Positions 5,237 to 5,992 of a stretch of 5,992 nucleotides of DNA are shown piece after piece (the first letter of the stretch is position 1; every line of letters begins with the position of its first letter). The stretch covers positions 1 through 5,992 of the forward strand of contig JAGWZD010000134.1 in the NCBI GenBank assembly GCA_018968995.1. Direction: 5' to 3'. The notes below the pieces were generated by a model. The model was not told the DNA's origin. It made no database searches and worked only from the letters and a program-made list of their open reading frames with translations. The DNA is from Bdellovibrionales bacterium (GTDB taxonomy: Bacteria; Bdellovibrionota; UBA1018). Made by a program: the position numbers and the translations under genes.

Positions 5237-5992
5237 TTACTCTTGGCTACCCAGAAGGTCGCCCTGGGATTCCTCGGCTGAGGCACCGATAAGCCTGAAA
5301 ACACTAGTTTCGTAGCGCCCCAAATGGGTGTGAGCCGTATGAAAGGCTTCTTGAGCTTTTTGGAGGCCCTTGCCGACATCATCAAATTTTTTCTCAAAAT
5401 GTTCGAAGTGTTTTCGGGCCTTTCCGATGTCTTCGATAGTCTTTTCTACTCCGCGGGCCATGTCGTAGTACTCTTGCGCCATCGCTACTGATCGAAGACC
5501 GACAGCCAGCGTGTTTGGAGAGACGGGATAGACTTTTAGTTTATTGAGATCTTCAAAGAGCTTCCCGTTTCGAGTGATTTCGAAATAGAGGGTTTCGCTC
5601 GGTAAGAAAATCAAAGCCATGTCGGTGGTGCCATGTTCAGGATGAATATATTTTTCCGCTATCGATTTGGCTTGTTGTTTGATGACCTCTGAAAGGGTTT
5701 TTCGGGCCGACTCTAGCTCGGCCGGGTCTTGTGAGTCAAAAAGCGGAAGCACTTGCTCACGCGGAAATTTGCTGTCGATCGGTAGAATCTGTCTCGAAAA
5801 CTTCACTACCGCGTCCACGCGCTCAGTACTGTTGGGGACGACCTGAACTTGAGTGTCGTAGGAGCCTGGAGGTAGAAAATCAGCCAGAAGTCTTTCCAGA
5901 GTGGCTTCACCAAAACCCCCACGCAAATGCGGAAGCTTGAGCAGGCTATTGAGATCAGAGATCGATTGGCCAACCGTATTTAAAGAGGCCAG
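5237..5992 (-). CDS. rmuC: RmuC family protein, C-terminal part (5' end outside the window)
   Basis: The frame is open to the right edge, giving the last 251 residues of a RmuC protein. E. coli RmuC has about 475, so the N-terminal membrane anchor and coiled coil should lie beyond the window. Family landmarks, numbered from the first visible residue, are LRGGFGEATLERLL (23-36), the usual RGxWGE block with Phe for Trp, then YDTQVQV, then RVDAVV with Asp60, and PIDSKF with Asp73 and Lys75. The last two fit the PD-(D/E)xK-like nuclease core predicted for RmuC, with Val in place of Pro. TTDMALIFLPSE, VYPVSPNTLAVGLRSV and the C-terminal helical stretch with GKGLQKAQEAF are also typical. RmuC is linked in E. 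coli to limiting inversion at short inverted repeats, and is thought to act as a nuclease. A TTG at 5926 within the conserved block is not a real start. The cysteine-rich gene follows after 47 bp. Confidence 0.93.
   Translation of the reverse strand: MASLNTVGQSISDLNSLLKLPHLRGGFGEATLERLLADFLPPGSYDTQVQVVPNSTERVDAVVKFSRQILPIDSKFPREQVLPLFDSQDPAELESARKTLSEVIKQQAKSIAEKYIHPEHGTTDMALIFLPSETLYFEITRNGKLFEDLNKLKVYPVSPNTLAVGLRSVAMAQEYYDMARGVEKTIEDIGKARKHFEHFEKKFDDVGKGLQKAQEAFHTAHTHLGRYETSVFRLIGASAEESQGDLLGSQE

Noticed and set aside
5924..5926. TTG as the start of the RmuC gene
   Set aside because: It lies inside the conserved RmuC block (HLRGGFGE), and the frame stays open to the window edge. It is an internal leucine codon.

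Overview
The window holds seven protein-coding genes packed almost edge to edge. Both outermost genes run off the window. I see no RNA gene, insertion sequence, phage gene, CRISPR array or replication origin, and no gene-free stretch longer than about 90 bp. Moderate GC content, Shine-Dalgarno-like starts, a type II lipoprotein signal, a Sec signal peptide and a RmuC gene indicate a Gram-negative bacterium. The mix of ordinary metabolic enzymes with orphan secreted or lipidated proteins would suit a Bdellovibrionota/Oligoflexia-type or other deltaproteobacteria-like lineage, but that is an impression; no marker gene here fixes the taxonomy.

Layout, left to right. (1) A rightward pair: the 3' part of an unrecognised gene (to 595), joined by an ATGA overlap to a small predicted lipoprotein (592-1212). 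(2) A leftward gene (1850-1209) for a stand-alone DEDDy-type 3'-5' exonuclease. It meets the lipoprotein gene tail to tail, and the two stop codons share one TTAA. (3) An 86-bp divergent intergenic region (1851-1936) with a -35-like box readable in both directions and three TGGATT direct repeats. (4) A rightward two-gene operon: an M20-family metallo-dipeptidase (1937-3358), then 17 bp, then a double-SIS-domain sugar-phosphate isomerase/deglycase-type protein (3376-4341). (5) A leftward pair: the C-terminal part of RmuC (5992-5237), then 47 bp, then a secreted protein with 17 cysteines (5189-4359) that converges on the SIS gene.

Functionally, the peptidase-SIS operon is the only visible pathway-like unit. 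One enzyme would cleave small peptides or amino-acyl conjugates, and the other would act on a phosphorylated amino sugar or fructosamine, so salvage of a sugar-amino acid compound is a reasonable hypothesis. RmuC and the DEDDy exonuclease are nucleic-acid enzymes with no visible link to each other. The first gene, the lipoprotein and the cysteine-rich exoprotein are not recognised families and are where novelty is most likely. I do not see a convincing defence system, mobile element or biosynthetic cluster.
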